A DNA stretch of 50,630 nucleotides from UMGS1851 sp900555605 (GTDB taxonomy: Bacteria; Bacillota; Clostridia; UBA1212; UBA1255): contig CABROF010000007.1 of the NCBI GenBank assembly GCA_902472555.1, positions 1 through 50,630 of the forward strand. The letters run 5' to 3'. Below, piece by piece: positions 31,456 to 40,427 of the stretch (its first letter is position 1; every line of letters starts with the position of its first letter). The translations under genes were made by a program, and so were the position numbers. The notes beneath the pieces were generated by a model, which was given only the letters and a program-made list of their open reading frames with translations, made no database searches and was not told where the DNA came from.

Positions 31456-32619
31456 TTATTTGTGATACAGCGGCGACATATCCCGCAGCCGCTGTACGAT
31501 TGTTTTTAATTTTTCCACCAGATAATCCACATCCTCCATGGTATTCTCCGCACCAAAAGTCAGCCGGAGCGACCCGTGTGCAATTTCATGGGGAAGTCCG
31601 ATGGCAAGCAGTACATGAGACGGGTCCAAGGATCCGGATGTACAGGCAGATCCGCTGGATCCTGCGATTCCGTTGATATCCAGCATCAGCAGAAGGGATT
31701 CCCCTTCAATAAACTGAAAAGAGAAGTTTACATGTCCCGGCAGCCGGCAGGTTCTGTGACCGTTTAGTCGTACATACGGAATTTCCGCTTCAATACGCGA
31801 AATTGCCGTATCACGCAGCATACGCAGGTGTTCGGTATTTTTTGTTAAATCCTTTATCGCCAATTCAATGGCAGTCCCCATCCCTACGATACCCCCCACA
31901 TTTTCTGTTGCGGCACGGCGGCCCTTTTCCTGATGTCCCCCGGTAATAAAGGGTTTTATTGCGATTCCCTTGCGGACATATAATGCGCCGACCCCTTTAG
32001 GACCGTAAAATTTATGGCCGGACATGGATAACAAGTCAATCCCCATTTTTTTGACATCAATGGGGATCTGTCCGATGGCTTGTACCGCATCCGTATGAAA
32101 AAATACACCTTTCTTTCTGCAGACCTCCGCAAGCTCGGCAAAAGGCTCGACGGTTCCGATTTCATTATTTGCCGCCATAATGCTGACCAGTACCGTATCC
32201 GGACGGATTGCCGCTTCCAGATCAGTAGCTGAAACCAAACCATCGCTGTCTACAGGCAGATAGGTAATTTCACCCCCCTGCTGCTGCAGATCCCTGCAGG
32301 TTTCCAGTACAGCCGGATGTTCAATCGCGGAAGTAATGATGTGACGGCCTTTTTTTTCAAGCAGGCGTGCGACGCCCCGAAGCGCCCAGTTATCTGCTTC
32401 CGTTCCGGAACCGGTGAAATAAACTTCTCCCGCTTCCGCACCGATAGCCGCGGCAATCTTTTCTCTGGCCTTTTCAACCGCAAGACGCGCCTCGCGCCCG
32501 ATCCTGTAAATACTGGACGGGTTTCCAAATGCTTCGGATAAATACGGCAGCATGGTTTCCAATACCTCTTGTTTGACCGGCGTAGTCGCCGAATGATCTA
32601 AATAAAGCAATTTCTCCAT
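31456..32619 (-). CDS. nifS: Cysteine desulfurase
   Basis: 387 residues, PLP enzyme of fold type I. It takes sulfur from cysteine for Fe-S assembly. Family features: YLDHSATTP, NPSSIYRIGREA, FTGSGTEADNWA, AANNEIGTVEP, FHTDAVQAIGQ, the PLP lysine in SMSGHKFYGPKG, and the persulfide-forming cysteine in GSSGSACTSGSLDPSHVL. It is followed after 18 bases by nifU, the usual pair. Upstream, after 115 bases, is rarA. No Rrf2-type regulator (iscR) gene is seen next to it. The start has GGAGAT-like spacing upstream of the ATG. Confidence 0.95.
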   Translation of the reverse strand: MEKLLYLDHSATTPVKQEVLETMLPYLSEAFGNPSSIYRIGREARLAVEKAREKIAAAIGAEAGEVYFTGSGTEADNWALRGVARLLEKKGRHIITSAIEHPAVLETCRDLQQQGGEITYLPVDSDGLVSATDLEAAIRPDTVLVSIMAANNEIGTVEPFAELAEVCRKKGVFFHTDAVQAIGQIPIDVKKMGIDLLSMSGHKFYGPKGVGALYVRKGIAIKPFITGGHQEKGRRAATENVGGIVGMGTAIELAIKDLTKNTEHLRMLRDTAISRIEAEIPYVRLNGHRTCRLPGHVNFSFQFIEGESLLLMLDINGIAGSSGSACTSGSLDPSHVLLAIGLPHEIAHGSLRLTFGAENTMEDVDYLVEKLKTIVQRLRDMSPLYHK

Positions 32620-32734
32620 GATTCATTCATCTCCATCCATAACGGCTCCGCTGCAGCCTTCATGCAAGTACCGGCCGATTGCGGAGTCCTTCCATATTAT
32701 AACAGAAAAAAGCAAGATAAACAATCTGCGCCGG

Positions 32735-34051
32735 CTATTCCTGCTGGGATTGTTTCATTTCCTCTGCCCATTTCAGATAATCCATAATTTTTTTCTCCGC
32801 GCCGTTTCCGCAGGGACGATAATAGACTGTCCCGCGCATAGCTTCCGGCAGAAATTCCAGTGCCGCCACATGTCCCGGATACTCATGGGCATATTTATAG
32901 CCATTCCCATAATTCAGCTGCTTCATCCCCTCTGTTACCGCATTGCGCAGATAGAAGGGAACTTCCCCGGTATTTTTGTGTTCAACGTCAGACAGCGCTT
33001 CATTGATTGCATTATAGCAGGCATTTGATTTCGGACTTGCAGCCACGGTCACGGCCGCATGAGAAAGAAGAATCCGCGCTTCCGGCATACCAATCATCCG
33101 GACCGCCTCCGCAGCAGCCTGCGCCACCAGTAGCGCCGTGGGGTTGGCCGTGCCAACGTCTTCAGAAGCGCAAATCACAATTCTGCGCGCTAAAAAATTG
33201 ATATCTTCCCCCGCATACAGCGCCCTTGCCAAGTAAAAAACAGCTGCATCCGGATCACTCCCGCGCATAGATTTGATAAACGCACTGATATTATCGTAAT
33301 GCGCTTCTCCTGACTTATCAAACCGCAGCGCTTTCTTTTGTACGCAGTCCGTTACCGTATCAAGCGTAATTTCAAAGCCCTGATTGGGATCTGTCTCGCC
33401 AAGCACCGCAAGCTCCAAAGCATTGAGTGCAGTCCGCGCATCTCCGCCGCTTGCTTCTGCAAGGAATTCCAGTGCCTCCGGTGCAATACGGATGCCCATC
33501 CCGCCGAAGCCGCGTTCCGTATCCGACAATGCGTGCAGAATAATCTCTTTGATTTCTTCGTTTGTCAGCGGATACAGCTGAAATACCGTGGACCGGGAAA
33601 TAATCGCTTTATTCACCTCAAAAAAAGGATTTTCAGTGGTTGCGCCGATCAAAATGATCGTGCCGTCTTCCACATGCGGCAGCAGCGCATCCTGCTGGGC
33701 TTTGTTAAAGCGATGAATTTCGTCAATAAAAAGAACCGCTCTTCCGGAAGGGTTCAGCAGCAGGTTCTGCGTATCCGCAACGACCTGTTTGATATCTCCG
33801 ATTCCGGAAGAAACCGCATTCAATTTTACAAATTTCGATTTTGTAGAAGCCGCGATCAAACGTGCCAGAGAGGTCTTTCCTGTTCCCGGAGGACCATAAA
33901 ATATAACAGAGGAAAGCCTGTCCGCTTCGATCATCCGGTACAAAAGCTTTCCGGGCGCCAGGATATGTGTTTGTCCGTAAAATTCATCTATAGACCTGGG
34001 ACACATTCTATATGCCAAAGGTTCTCTGCTGTTGCTCACAAAATTCACCAC
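32735..34051 (-). CDS. rarA: Replication-associated recombination ATPase RarA (MgsA)
   Basis: 438 residues, clamp-loader-like AAA+ ATPase acting at stalled replication forks. Walker A GPPGTGKTS and Walker B VLFIDEIHRFNK are intact, with sensor 1 IGATTENPFFEVN, and the C-terminal tetramerisation part (ARALYAGEDINFLARR, SHAAVTVAASPKSNA, YGNGYKYAHEYPGHV) is typical. The start is uncertain: GTG at 34051 has no good ribosome site, and an internal GTG a few codons later gives MSNSREPLAYRM, closer to family starts. It lies 33 bases after glyA in the same direction. Confidence 0.93.
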   Translation of the reverse strand: MVNFVSNSREPLAYRMCPRSIDEFYGQTHILAPGKLLYRMIEADRLSSVIFYGPPGTGKTSLARLIAASTKSKFVKLNAVSSGIGDIKQVVADTQNLLLNPSGRAVLFIDEIHRFNKAQQDALLPHVEDGTIILIGATTENPFFEVNKAIISRSTVFQLYPLTNEEIKEIILHALSDTERGFGGMGIRIAPEALEFLAEASGGDARTALNALELAVLGETDPNQGFEITLDTVTDCVQKKALRFDKSGEAHYDNISAFIKSMRGSDPDAAVFYLARALYAGEDINFLARRIVICASEDVGTANPTALLVAQAAAEAVRMIGMPEARILLSHAAVTVAASPKSNACYNAINEALSDVEHKNTGEVPFYLRNAVTEGMKQLNYGNGYKYAHEYPGHVAALEFLPEAMRGTVYYRPCGNGAEKKIMDYLKWAEEMKQSQQE

Positions 34052-34084
34052 TTCCGCACACAGGCCTGCGGCAGCTGTACGCGT

Positions 34085-35323
34085 TTACTGATATAACGGA
34101 AACCGTTTTAAAAGCGCAGCCGCCCTGTCGGATACCAAAGCTTTATTTTTCTCAAAGTCTGACAGCGTCATGTATATCATGTCCGCAATTTCATCCATAC
34201 ATGCTTCGTCCATGCCTCTTGTCGTCACCGCAGGCGTTCCGAGGCGGATGCCGCTGGTAATAAACGGGCTTTCCGGATCAAAGGGAATCCCGTTTTTATT
34301 GCAAGTAATGGATACTTCATCCAGCATGTGCTGCGCCGCTTTTCCGGTCAGCTTCATATTGCGCAGATCCACAAGCATAAGATGATTATCCGTTCCGCCG
34401 CTGACAATCTGCATGCCGCGTTTCATCAGGCCCTCTGCCAGTGCCGCAGCATTCTTGACCACCTGCTTCTGATATTCTTTAAAGGCAGGAGATAATGCCT
34501 CTTTAAAGCTTACCGCCTTTGCAGCAATGACATGCATCAGCGGTCCGCCCTGAATTCCGGGGAACACAGCCTTATCAACTGCTTTTGCAAATTCCGCTTT
34601 GCACAAAATCATACCGCCTCTCGGTCCGCGCAGGGTTTTATGTGTGGTAGTAGTGGTAAAATGCGCATATTCAATCGGACTCGGATGGAGTCCAGCCGCC
34701 ACAAGGCCGGCAATATGCGCCATATCAACCATTAGATATGCGCCGACGGAATCGGCAATTTCACGGAACCGTTTAAAATCAATGATCCGCGGATAGGCGC
34801 TGGCCCCCCCCACAATCATTTTCGGTTTGGTTTCCAAAGCCAATGCCGCCAGCGCGTCATAATCAATCCGCATGTCCTTGTCGCTGACACAGTACGGGAT
34901 GATTTCAAACCATTTTCCTGACATGTTCACAGGGCTTCCGTGCGTCAAATGCCCCCCGTGCGCTAAACTCATGCCTAAAACCCTATCTCCCGGCTTCAGT
35001 GCTGCAAAAAAGACAGCCATATTGGCCTGCGCACCGGAATGGGGCTGTACGTTCGCATGCTCCGCACCGAACAGTTCCTTCGCCCGGTCGATCGCCAACT
35101 GCTCAACGATGTCTACATACTCGCAGCCGCCATAATATCTCTTTTCCGGATACCCTTCCGCATATTTATTGGTAAGCGGACTTCCCATTGCTTCCATAAC
35201 CGCTTCGCTTACAAAATTCTCGGACGCAATTAATTCTATTTTGTTTCTTTGTCTGCCAAGCTCCAAATCAATTGCATTTGCGACTTCCGGATCTGTCTTT
35301 CTGACCTGGTCTGTTGTATACAT
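34085..35323 (-). CDS. glyA: Serine hydroxymethyltransferase
   Basis: 412 residues, PLP enzyme converting serine and tetrahydrofolate to glycine and methylene-THF. Family features: IELIASENFVS, LTNKYAEGYPEKRYYGG, NVQPHSGAQAN, FTTTTTHKTLRGPRGG with the PLP lysine, and FPGIQGGPLMH. The start ATG at 35323 has GGAGG nine bases upstream; ten upstream codons are excluded because the ribosome site lies in them. It heads the block glyA-rarA-nifS-nifU-tyrS-ATPase. A 13-bp hairpin forms the very beginning of its predicted transcript. Confidence 0.96.
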   Translation of the reverse strand: MYTTDQVRKTDPEVANAIDLELGRQRNKIELIASENFVSEAVMEAMGSPLTNKYAEGYPEKRYYGGCEYVDIVEQLAIDRAKELFGAEHANVQPHSGAQANMAVFFAALKPGDRVLGMSLAHGGHLTHGSPVNMSGKWFEIIPYCVSDKDMRIDYDALAALALETKPKMIVGGASAYPRIIDFKRFREIADSVGAYLMVDMAHIAGLVAAGLHPSPIEYAHFTTTTTHKTLRGPRGGMILCKAEFAKAVDKAVFPGIQGGPLMHVIAAKAVSFKEALSPAFKEYQKQVVKNAAALAEGLMKRGMQIVSGGTDNHLMLVDLRNMKLTGKAAQHMLDEVSITCNKNGIPFDPESPFITSGIRLGTPAVTTRGMDEACMDEIADMIYMTLSDFEKNKALVSDRAAALLKRFPLYQ

Positions 35324-35354
35324 CGCTGCGTACCTCCAAAAGTATAATTTCACT

Positions 35355-35384
35355 GCAGCAGAAATCTGACAAGATTTCTGCTGC
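35355..35384 (-). promoter_or_regulatory. Perfect 13-bp hairpin in the glyA 5' leader
   Basis: 35355-35367 pairs perfectly with 35372-35384 (half site GCAGCAGAAATCT) around a four-base loop. It begins about ten bases after the -10 of glyA and ends about 30 bases before the start codon. It has no T-run, so it is a 5' stabilising stem or an operator rather than a terminator. Confidence 0.6.
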
Positions 35385-35393
35385 TGGTAAAAG

Positions 35394-35422
35394 ATTATAT
35401 AATACCTCGTCCGAATTTACAA
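35394..35422 (-). promoter_or_regulatory. Promoter of glyA
   Basis: Minus strand TTGTAA (35417-35422), 17 bp, consensus TATAAT (35394-35399). Its -35 overlaps the -35 of the divergent recombinase promoter. Confidence 0.75.
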
Positions 35423-35444
35423 CCGCATTATCAAATGGTATACT
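35416..35444 (+). promoter_or_regulatory. Promoter of the tyrosine recombinase gene
   Basis: TTTACA (35416-35421), 17 bp, TATACT (35439-35444). The -35 shares positions 35417-35421 with the glyA promoter on the other strand. Confidence 0.65.
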
Positions 35445-35527
35445 GAAACCTGCCGTCGGACGCGGAGCAGACAGACAGTACTCTGTATCCGCATTCCGGT
35501 ACAGCTGTGATAAAGGAGGAGATTCAT

Positions 35528-36511
35528 ATGTACGAAGCCTTCGAAAGCGGCGTTCTCCCGTATTATGCCGAGGATTTTTTGATTTATATGGATTCTATTT
35601 TAAGTAAATCCAAAAACACTATCCACGAGTATTACTATGATTTACTGATGTTCTTTCGTTTTATGAAGCTGCGGCGCAAAATGGTTTCCCCGGAGATTCC
35701 GTTTATGGAAATTCCGGTATCGGATTTTTGTGTTTCGGATCTTGCCGCTATCACGCTTACCGATTTGTACGCCTTTTTAAATTACATCAACCGAGAACGC
35801 AATGATCAGCCGGCCACCAGGGCCAGAAAGGTTGCATGCCTTCGTTCTTTTTTTAAATATGCAAGCAACAAGGCAAATCTGATTGCGCAAAATCCCGCTT
35901 TTGAACTGGAATCGCCGAAAAAGACGAAAAGGCTGCCGAAATATCTGCAGCTTGAGGAAAGCAAAGCGCTGCTTAATTCCATCGAAGGAGATTTTAAGGA
36001 GCGGGATTATTGTATGATTACACTGTTTCTGAATTGCGGAATGCGGCTTTCCGAGCTGGTAGGCATCAATTTGTCCGATATTCGCGGCGACACGCTTGTA
36101 GTAACCGGTAAAGGTGCAAAGGAACGGACGATCTATCTCAACAAGGCTTGTTTAAACGCAATTTCCGCATATCTGCACGTTCGGCCGAAGCTTTCGGAAG
36201 AAGATGGCGCAGCGCCGCTTTTTCTCAGCAAGAGAAAGAAAAGAATCAGTCCAAAAACAGTACAATATACCGTAAAAAAATATATCCGCATGTCCAATTT
36301 GGATCCGACGAAGTATTCTACGCACAAGCTGCGTCATACCGCAGCTACGCTGATGTATACCTACGGCGAAGTGGATATCCGTACCCTGCAGGAAATTCTC
36401 GGTCACGAAAGTGTGGCAACGACTGAAATCTATACCCACATTAACAACGCGATGCTGAAGGATGCCGTAAATAAAAATCCCCTTGCCGATTTCGGGCAGG
36501 AGGATTCATAA
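35528..36511 (+). CDS. Tyrosine recombinase (XerC/XerD-like)
   Basis: 327 residues. N-terminal SAM-like core-binding domain (about 10-115) and C-terminal catalytic domain with the full set of active residues: Arg173 (NCGMRLSEL), His266 and Arg269 (HKLRH), His293 (LGHESVATTEIY) and the nucleophile Tyr302; a lysine lies in TGKGAKERT. Size fits the Xer recombinases that resolve chromosome dimers. There is no integrase-like extension, no attachment-site repeat and no cargo, so a chromosomal role is more likely than a mobile one. The start ATG 35528 has AAAGGAGGAG upstream. It diverges from glyA. XerC and XerD cannot be told apart here. Confidence 0.88.
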   Translation: MYEAFESGVLPYYAEDFLIYMDSILSKSKNTIHEYYYDLLMFFRFMKLRRKMVSPEIPFMEIPVSDFCVSDLAAITLTDLYAFLNYINRERNDQPATRARKVACLRSFFKYASNKANLIAQNPAFELESPKKTKRLPKYLQLEESKALLNSIEGDFKERDYCMITLFLNCGMRLSELVGINLSDIRGDTLVVTGKGAKERTIYLNKACLNAISAYLHVRPKLSEEDGAAPLFLSKRKKRISPKTVQYTVKKYIRMSNLDPTKYSTHKLRHTAATLMYTYGEVDIRTLQEILGHESVATTEIYTHINNAMLKDAVNKNPLADFGQEDS

Positions 36512-36556
36512 CACGTTTCACAAGCAATTTTCTTTCCGCCGGCGTTTGATCCATAA

Positions 36557-37558
36557 TCAATCCGTGACAGACTGGAAGCGGTCCGCGATCTTATGAAACT
36601 GTGTATTCGCAACCGCAGAATCAAGCAGCAGGTCCGTTACAATGTAATCGTCGTCACTTTGTGTCTTTTCTTCGGTAAACATATAATACTGAATCTGATT
36701 TCCGCTTAGTTCTGCAATGCTTTCCGCAATGATATCCAGCATTTCATCAGGGAGATTGTGATCACATCGGGCATTGTCCAGAAATCCCTGGATCAGACTT
36801 TTAAAATTCTCGGCATAATAACGGTTGGAGTTCTCTTTTGTAAGCTTTTGATTCAGAAACGCCTCTAAATAATTCTGTGCCGCAGCAATCCGTTTTTGAT
36901 CGGTTCCGTCGTAATATTTCAGCATCTCGCTGCTGTATATTCCGTCTGCGGTTTTATAGAATTGGATCAGCTGCAGGGCACCGGTTCCGTCTAAATTCTG
37001 CGTTCCCTTTGGCAGGGATATTCTGTAATACGAATCCCGATACGCAAGATCAGCAGGAATATCAAACTGAACCGCTCCGAAATAATTGATGAATTGCTTA
37101 AATGCAGTATCATCCAAATTGATATAATACGGAATCCCGATATTCAGATAGGAAGAAATCAGCAGTGCGGTCGCAGCGCCGGCAGTCTCTTGCGAACGGC
37201 GGCTCGCTTCGGCAAAGGTACGTCCCATTGTCGTTACCGATTGATCCGTATTATACGCGATATCCTTCGGAATATATAAAAACGTCATAGCCGCCGCAGA
37301 TGAATCATAATTCATAACAAGGAGCAGTTCTGTTTCCGGGCGATTCCGCTCTCCCACAATAAACAGAATATTGTTGCAGAAAATATTTTTAGCAGAACCG
37401 CCGCCGTATGGATCATACTTATCCGCACCGACAGTCAATACTTCCTTTTTGCCGTCAGTAGTACCGTCATAGGATAATGCAAGTATGTAACCGCATACGG
37501 ATGCGGCTAAAAAGAAAAAGAGGGTAAAGACAACAACAAATCGTCTCAGATTGTCCAT
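36557..37558 (-). CDS. Divergent LytR-CpsA-Psr (LCP) family protein
   Basis: About 333 residues with one N-terminal membrane helix (LRRFVVVFTLFFFLAASVCG) and an extracellular LCP-like domain: NNILFIVGERNRPETELLLV, MTFLYIPKDIAYN, YLNIGIPYYINLDDTAFKQFI, NYFGAVQFDIPADLAYRD and LPKGTQNLDGTGALQLIQF. LCP enzymes move glycopolymers from lipid carriers to peptidoglycan. The usual acidic and basic active residues are altered (RSDT reads RPET, SIPRD reads YIPKD, and one of the paired C-terminal arginines, in DQKRIAAAQ, is lost), so catalysis is doubtful. GTG 37564 and ATG 37558 are both possible starts after AAAGGG. Confidence 0.75.
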   Translation of the reverse strand: MDNLRRFVVVFTLFFFLAASVCGYILALSYDGTTDGKKEVLTVGADKYDPYGGGSAKNIFCNNILFIVGERNRPETELLLVMNYDSSAAAMTFLYIPKDIAYNTDQSVTTMGRTFAEASRRSQETAGAATALLISSYLNIGIPYYINLDDTAFKQFINYFGAVQFDIPADLAYRDSYYRISLPKGTQNLDGTGALQLIQFYKTADGIYSSEMLKYYDGTDQKRIAAAQNYLEAFLNQKLTKENSNRYYAENFKSLIQGFLDNARCDHNLPDEMLDIIAESIAELSGNQIQYYMFTEEKTQSDDDYIVTDLLLDSAVANTQFHKIADRFQSVTD

Positions 37559-37641
37559 TTGCACGATCACCCTTTCTAATCGAAATGATTTCCGCGTAAC
37601 AGTATACAGGATTCGGATTCTTCCGTCAAACGCCCGCCGGA

Positions 37642-39060
37642 TCAGCCCTTTATGAAACGCAGATAGGCCTGATATGTCCAGTATACATCAGCCTTTGACG
37701 TAAGCTCAAAGGGTGCATGCATGGACAGTACGGGAACCCCGCAGTCCAATACCGCAATATTCAGATCCGCCATATACTGGGCAATCGTTCCGCCGCCCCC
37801 CTGATCTGTCTTTCCCAGCTCGGACATCTGCCAAGGAATCTGATGCTGATCGAACAGCGAAGTAATTTCATATACCAATTCCGCATCCGCATCGCTGGCA
37901 CCGGATTTTCCCCGGGATCCCGTATATTTTTCCAGCGCAATTCCGCGGCCGAAATAAGCCGCATTATTTTTTTCGGAGACATCGCCGAAGGTGGGATCAT
38001 ACGCCGCCGTTACATCCGCGGACAAAAACCGGCTTGCCGATAAACAGCGCCGCGCGGTCAGCTCCGGTGTTTCCGGATCATATGCATAGCACAGCTCTAT
38101 GATAAAATTTTCAAAAGAGCGGGATCTCGCACCGGTAATGCCGACACTTCCGATCTCTTCTTTATCGGAAAAATAGCAGACAGCGGTGTACTCCGGTATT
38201 TCACGCATGTCCGTCAGCGCACGCATTGCCGTATATGCGCAAACGCGGTCATCCTGCCCGTATCCGCCTATCATGCTGCGATCAATCCCGATATCTCTTG
38301 CCGGGAATGCAGGAACAACTTCAATTTCCGCAGAAACAAAATCACGCTCACAGATTCCGTACTGTGTATAAAGCATTTCCAGTACAGTTAACTTTAAAGA
38401 ACCGGAAAGACCCTCTTCATCTCCGGCATACGGGATCGACCCCATCACAATGTTTAGATTCTCGGCAGGAATAAAAGCATTCGCCTCTTTACGCATTTGA
38501 TCTCCGGCCAAATGCGGCAGAAGATCCGTGATGGTAAAAACAGGATCGCTCTCCTTTTCACCAATTGAAATGGTAACAGAGGTACCGTCTTTTTTGATCA
38601 CGACGCCATGTATGGATAAGGGGATCGCTACCCATTGATACTTCTTTATGCCGCCGTAATAATGCGTTTTTGCGAGAGCCAGCCCATTCTCCTCATAAAG
38701 CGGATTGGGTTTAAAGTCCAGCCGCGGAGAATCCAAATGTGCTCCAAGCATCCGAAATCCGCATACCGGATGCTGTTTGCCAAGCACTGCAGCGGTCAAA
38801 GCTTTCTTTCTGTTTACAGAATAAATTTTTAATCCCGGTACAGGCTTTATTTCCCCGGAAATGATTTTTTCAAAACTCTGAAACCCTTCCCGTTTTAACG
38901 CTGCCACCATGACGTCGACAGCTTCTCGCTCTGTCTTAGCGGCATTCAGAAAGGAAATATAATCCTCACAAAAACGGTATGCTTCATTTTTCGTTTCTTG
39001 GTTCATCTGATTCCAGATATTAAGCGGTTTATACAGCAACGATTCCACATGATCCTGCAT
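37642..39060 (-). CDS. M18 family aminopeptidase
   Basis: 472 residues, cytoplasmic zinc aminopeptidase of the aspartyl-aminopeptidase family. Metal and catalytic signatures: GAHLDSPRLDFKPNPLYE near residue 105, YGQDDRVCAY, FSDKEEIGSVG (catalytic and metal-binding glutamates) and PVLSMHAPFE at the C-terminus (last His ligand). GRGIALEKYTGSRGKSGASD is typical of the family. The start is ATG 39060, with TAGGAG upstream that overlaps the stop codon of the preceding aminotransferase gene, so the pair is translationally coupled. The role is peptide turnover, with N-terminal acidic or neutral residues as likely substrates. Confidence 0.92.
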   Translation of the reverse strand: MQDHVESLLYKPLNIWNQMNQETKNEAYRFCEDYISFLNAAKTEREAVDVMVAALKREGFQSFEKIISGEIKPVPGLKIYSVNRKKALTAAVLGKQHPVCGFRMLGAHLDSPRLDFKPNPLYEENGLALAKTHYYGGIKKYQWVAIPLSIHGVVIKKDGTSVTISIGEKESDPVFTITDLLPHLAGDQMRKEANAFIPAENLNIVMGSIPYAGDEEGLSGSLKLTVLEMLYTQYGICERDFVSAEIEVVPAFPARDIGIDRSMIGGYGQDDRVCAYTAMRALTDMREIPEYTAVCYFSDKEEIGSVGITGARSRSFENFIIELCYAYDPETPELTARRCLSASRFLSADVTAAYDPTFGDVSEKNNAAYFGRGIALEKYTGSRGKSGASDADAELVYEITSLFDQHQIPWQMSELGKTDQGGGGTIAQYMADLNIAVLDCGVPVLSMHAPFELTSKADVYWTYQAYLRFIKG

Positions 39061-39065
39061 ATTTA

Positions 39066-40343
39066 TCAATCTCCTAACAGTTTTTCCAAAGAACAAATTT
39101 TAACGCAGACACAAAAGACGGTAATCGCCTCCTGCAGCTGTGACAGCGGCGGAAAAGTAGGCGCGATTCGAATATTTCTGTTTCTCGGATCCTTTCGGTA
39201 AGGAAATGTAGCGCCTGCGGGGGTAAACAGTACGCCGCATTCTTTTGCCATAGCGACAACCTGATCGGCAATCCCGTCAAGCGTATTGACACTGATAAAA
39301 TATCCGCCTTCCGGCCGGCTCCATTCCAAAATATCCAGTCCGTCCAGTTCCGCCTCCATGGTACTCAGAACGCTTTGAAATTTCGGCCGAAGGATCTCCG
39401 CATGTTTCTCCATGTGCGCCACGATCGTATCATAGTCTTTCAGAAAGTGTACGTGACGCAGCTGATTTAGTTTATCCGGTCCTATAGTTTGTATACCAAT
39501 TAATTTCGTTAAATACTGCACATTGGCAAGGCTGGATGCAATTGCGGCCACACCTGCACCGGGAAACGTAATTTTAGAGGTAGAGGTGACCATGATCGCC
39601 CTATCCGGATTTCCGGCTTCGGCACAGGCTCTTACCAGACTCAGCTGACGATGGGGCCGATCTCCTAAATAATGGACGGTATACGCATCATCCCAAATAA
39701 TGCGAAAGTCCTCTGCCGCACAGCGCATAGAGGCCAATCTGCGGATTACTTCATCAGAATAAATGACGCCTGAAGGATTGCTGTATTTCGGAATCGACCA
39801 CATCCCCTTAACGGCAGGATGGTTTGCCGCAAGCGCTTCAACAGCCTCCATATCCGGCCCGTCTTCTTTGATCTCAACCGGTATCATCTCAATTCCGAAC
39901 TGTTCACAGATTGCAAAGTGACGGTCATAGCCGGGCACCGGACAGATAAACTTAATGGTTCCCTGTCTGCACCAAGGAGTCCGTCCGCTGCCTGTGCCGA
40001 GCAGCAGAAACATTGCAATCGTGTCATACATCATATTCAGGCTGGAATTTCCGCCGACAATCACCTGCTCCGGCGCGGTATCGAACAATTGTCCAAATAA
40101 TGCACGAATCTCAGGAATCCCCGCAGTAAGGCCATAATTCCTGCAGTCCGTACCATTTTCCGTGTTTGCATTGCCTATATATTTGTCAGAAAGCAGATCA
40201 GTCGATAAATTTAATTGATCCGCTCCCGGTTTTCCTCTGGTCATATCATAAGATAAATTCTTTTCTTTGAATGCCTGATACCGCGCTTTCTCAAGCTTCA
40301 GCGTCTGTGCAAGCTGTTCTCTGTTCATATCACAATACCGCAT
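39066..40343 (-). CDS. Aminotransferase of the AspT (class Ib-like) family
   Basis: 425 residues, fold type I PLP enzyme. YDMTRGKPGADQLNLS near the start, NYGLTAGIPEIRALF, VPGYDRHFAI, KYSNPSGVIYSD, IIWDDAYTVHYL and the PLP-lysine segment STSKITFPGAG match the Corynebacterium AspT-type aspartate aminotransferases rather than the classical AspC. It probably interconverts aspartate and oxaloacetate. The start is ATG 40343 with AGGGAGG upstream; a consensus promoter at 40399-40427 overlaps the earlier ATG and excludes it. The M18 aminopeptidase follows after five bases. Confidence 0.88.
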   Translation of the reverse strand: MRYCDMNREQLAQTLKLEKARYQAFKEKNLSYDMTRGKPGADQLNLSTDLLSDKYIGNANTENGTDCRNYGLTAGIPEIRALFGQLFDTAPEQVIVGGNSSLNMMYDTIAMFLLLGTGSGRTPWCRQGTIKFICPVPGYDRHFAICEQFGIEMIPVEIKEDGPDMEAVEALAANHPAVKGMWSIPKYSNPSGVIYSDEVIRRLASMRCAAEDFRIIWDDAYTVHYLGDRPHRQLSLVRACAEAGNPDRAIMVTSTSKITFPGAGVAAIASSLANVQYLTKLIGIQTIGPDKLNQLRHVHFLKDYDTIVAHMEKHAEILRPKFQSVLSTMEAELDGLDILEWSRPEGGYFISVNTLDGIADQVVAMAKECGVLFTPAGATFPYRKDPRNRNIRIAPTFPPLSQLQEAITVFCVCVKICSLEKLLGD

Positions 40344-40398
40344 ATGTTGCCTCCCTGACCGCGTGCAACGCACGCCTGTATAATTCCAAATCCGATAC

Positions 40399-40427
40399 AG
40401 TATAACCGAATTGTATTTGATTGTCAA
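40399..40427 (-). promoter_or_regulatory. Promoter of the aminotransferase/aminopeptidase operon
   Basis: Minus strand consensus TTGACA (40422-40427), 17 bp, TATACT (40399-40404). Its -35 overlaps the last codons of yraN. Confidence 0.8.

Noticed and set aside
35528..36511. Tyrosine recombinase as an integrase marking a genomic island or prophage
   Set aside because: Size and sequence fit Xer proteins. There is no attachment-site repeat, no tRNA target next to it and only housekeeping genes on both sides.
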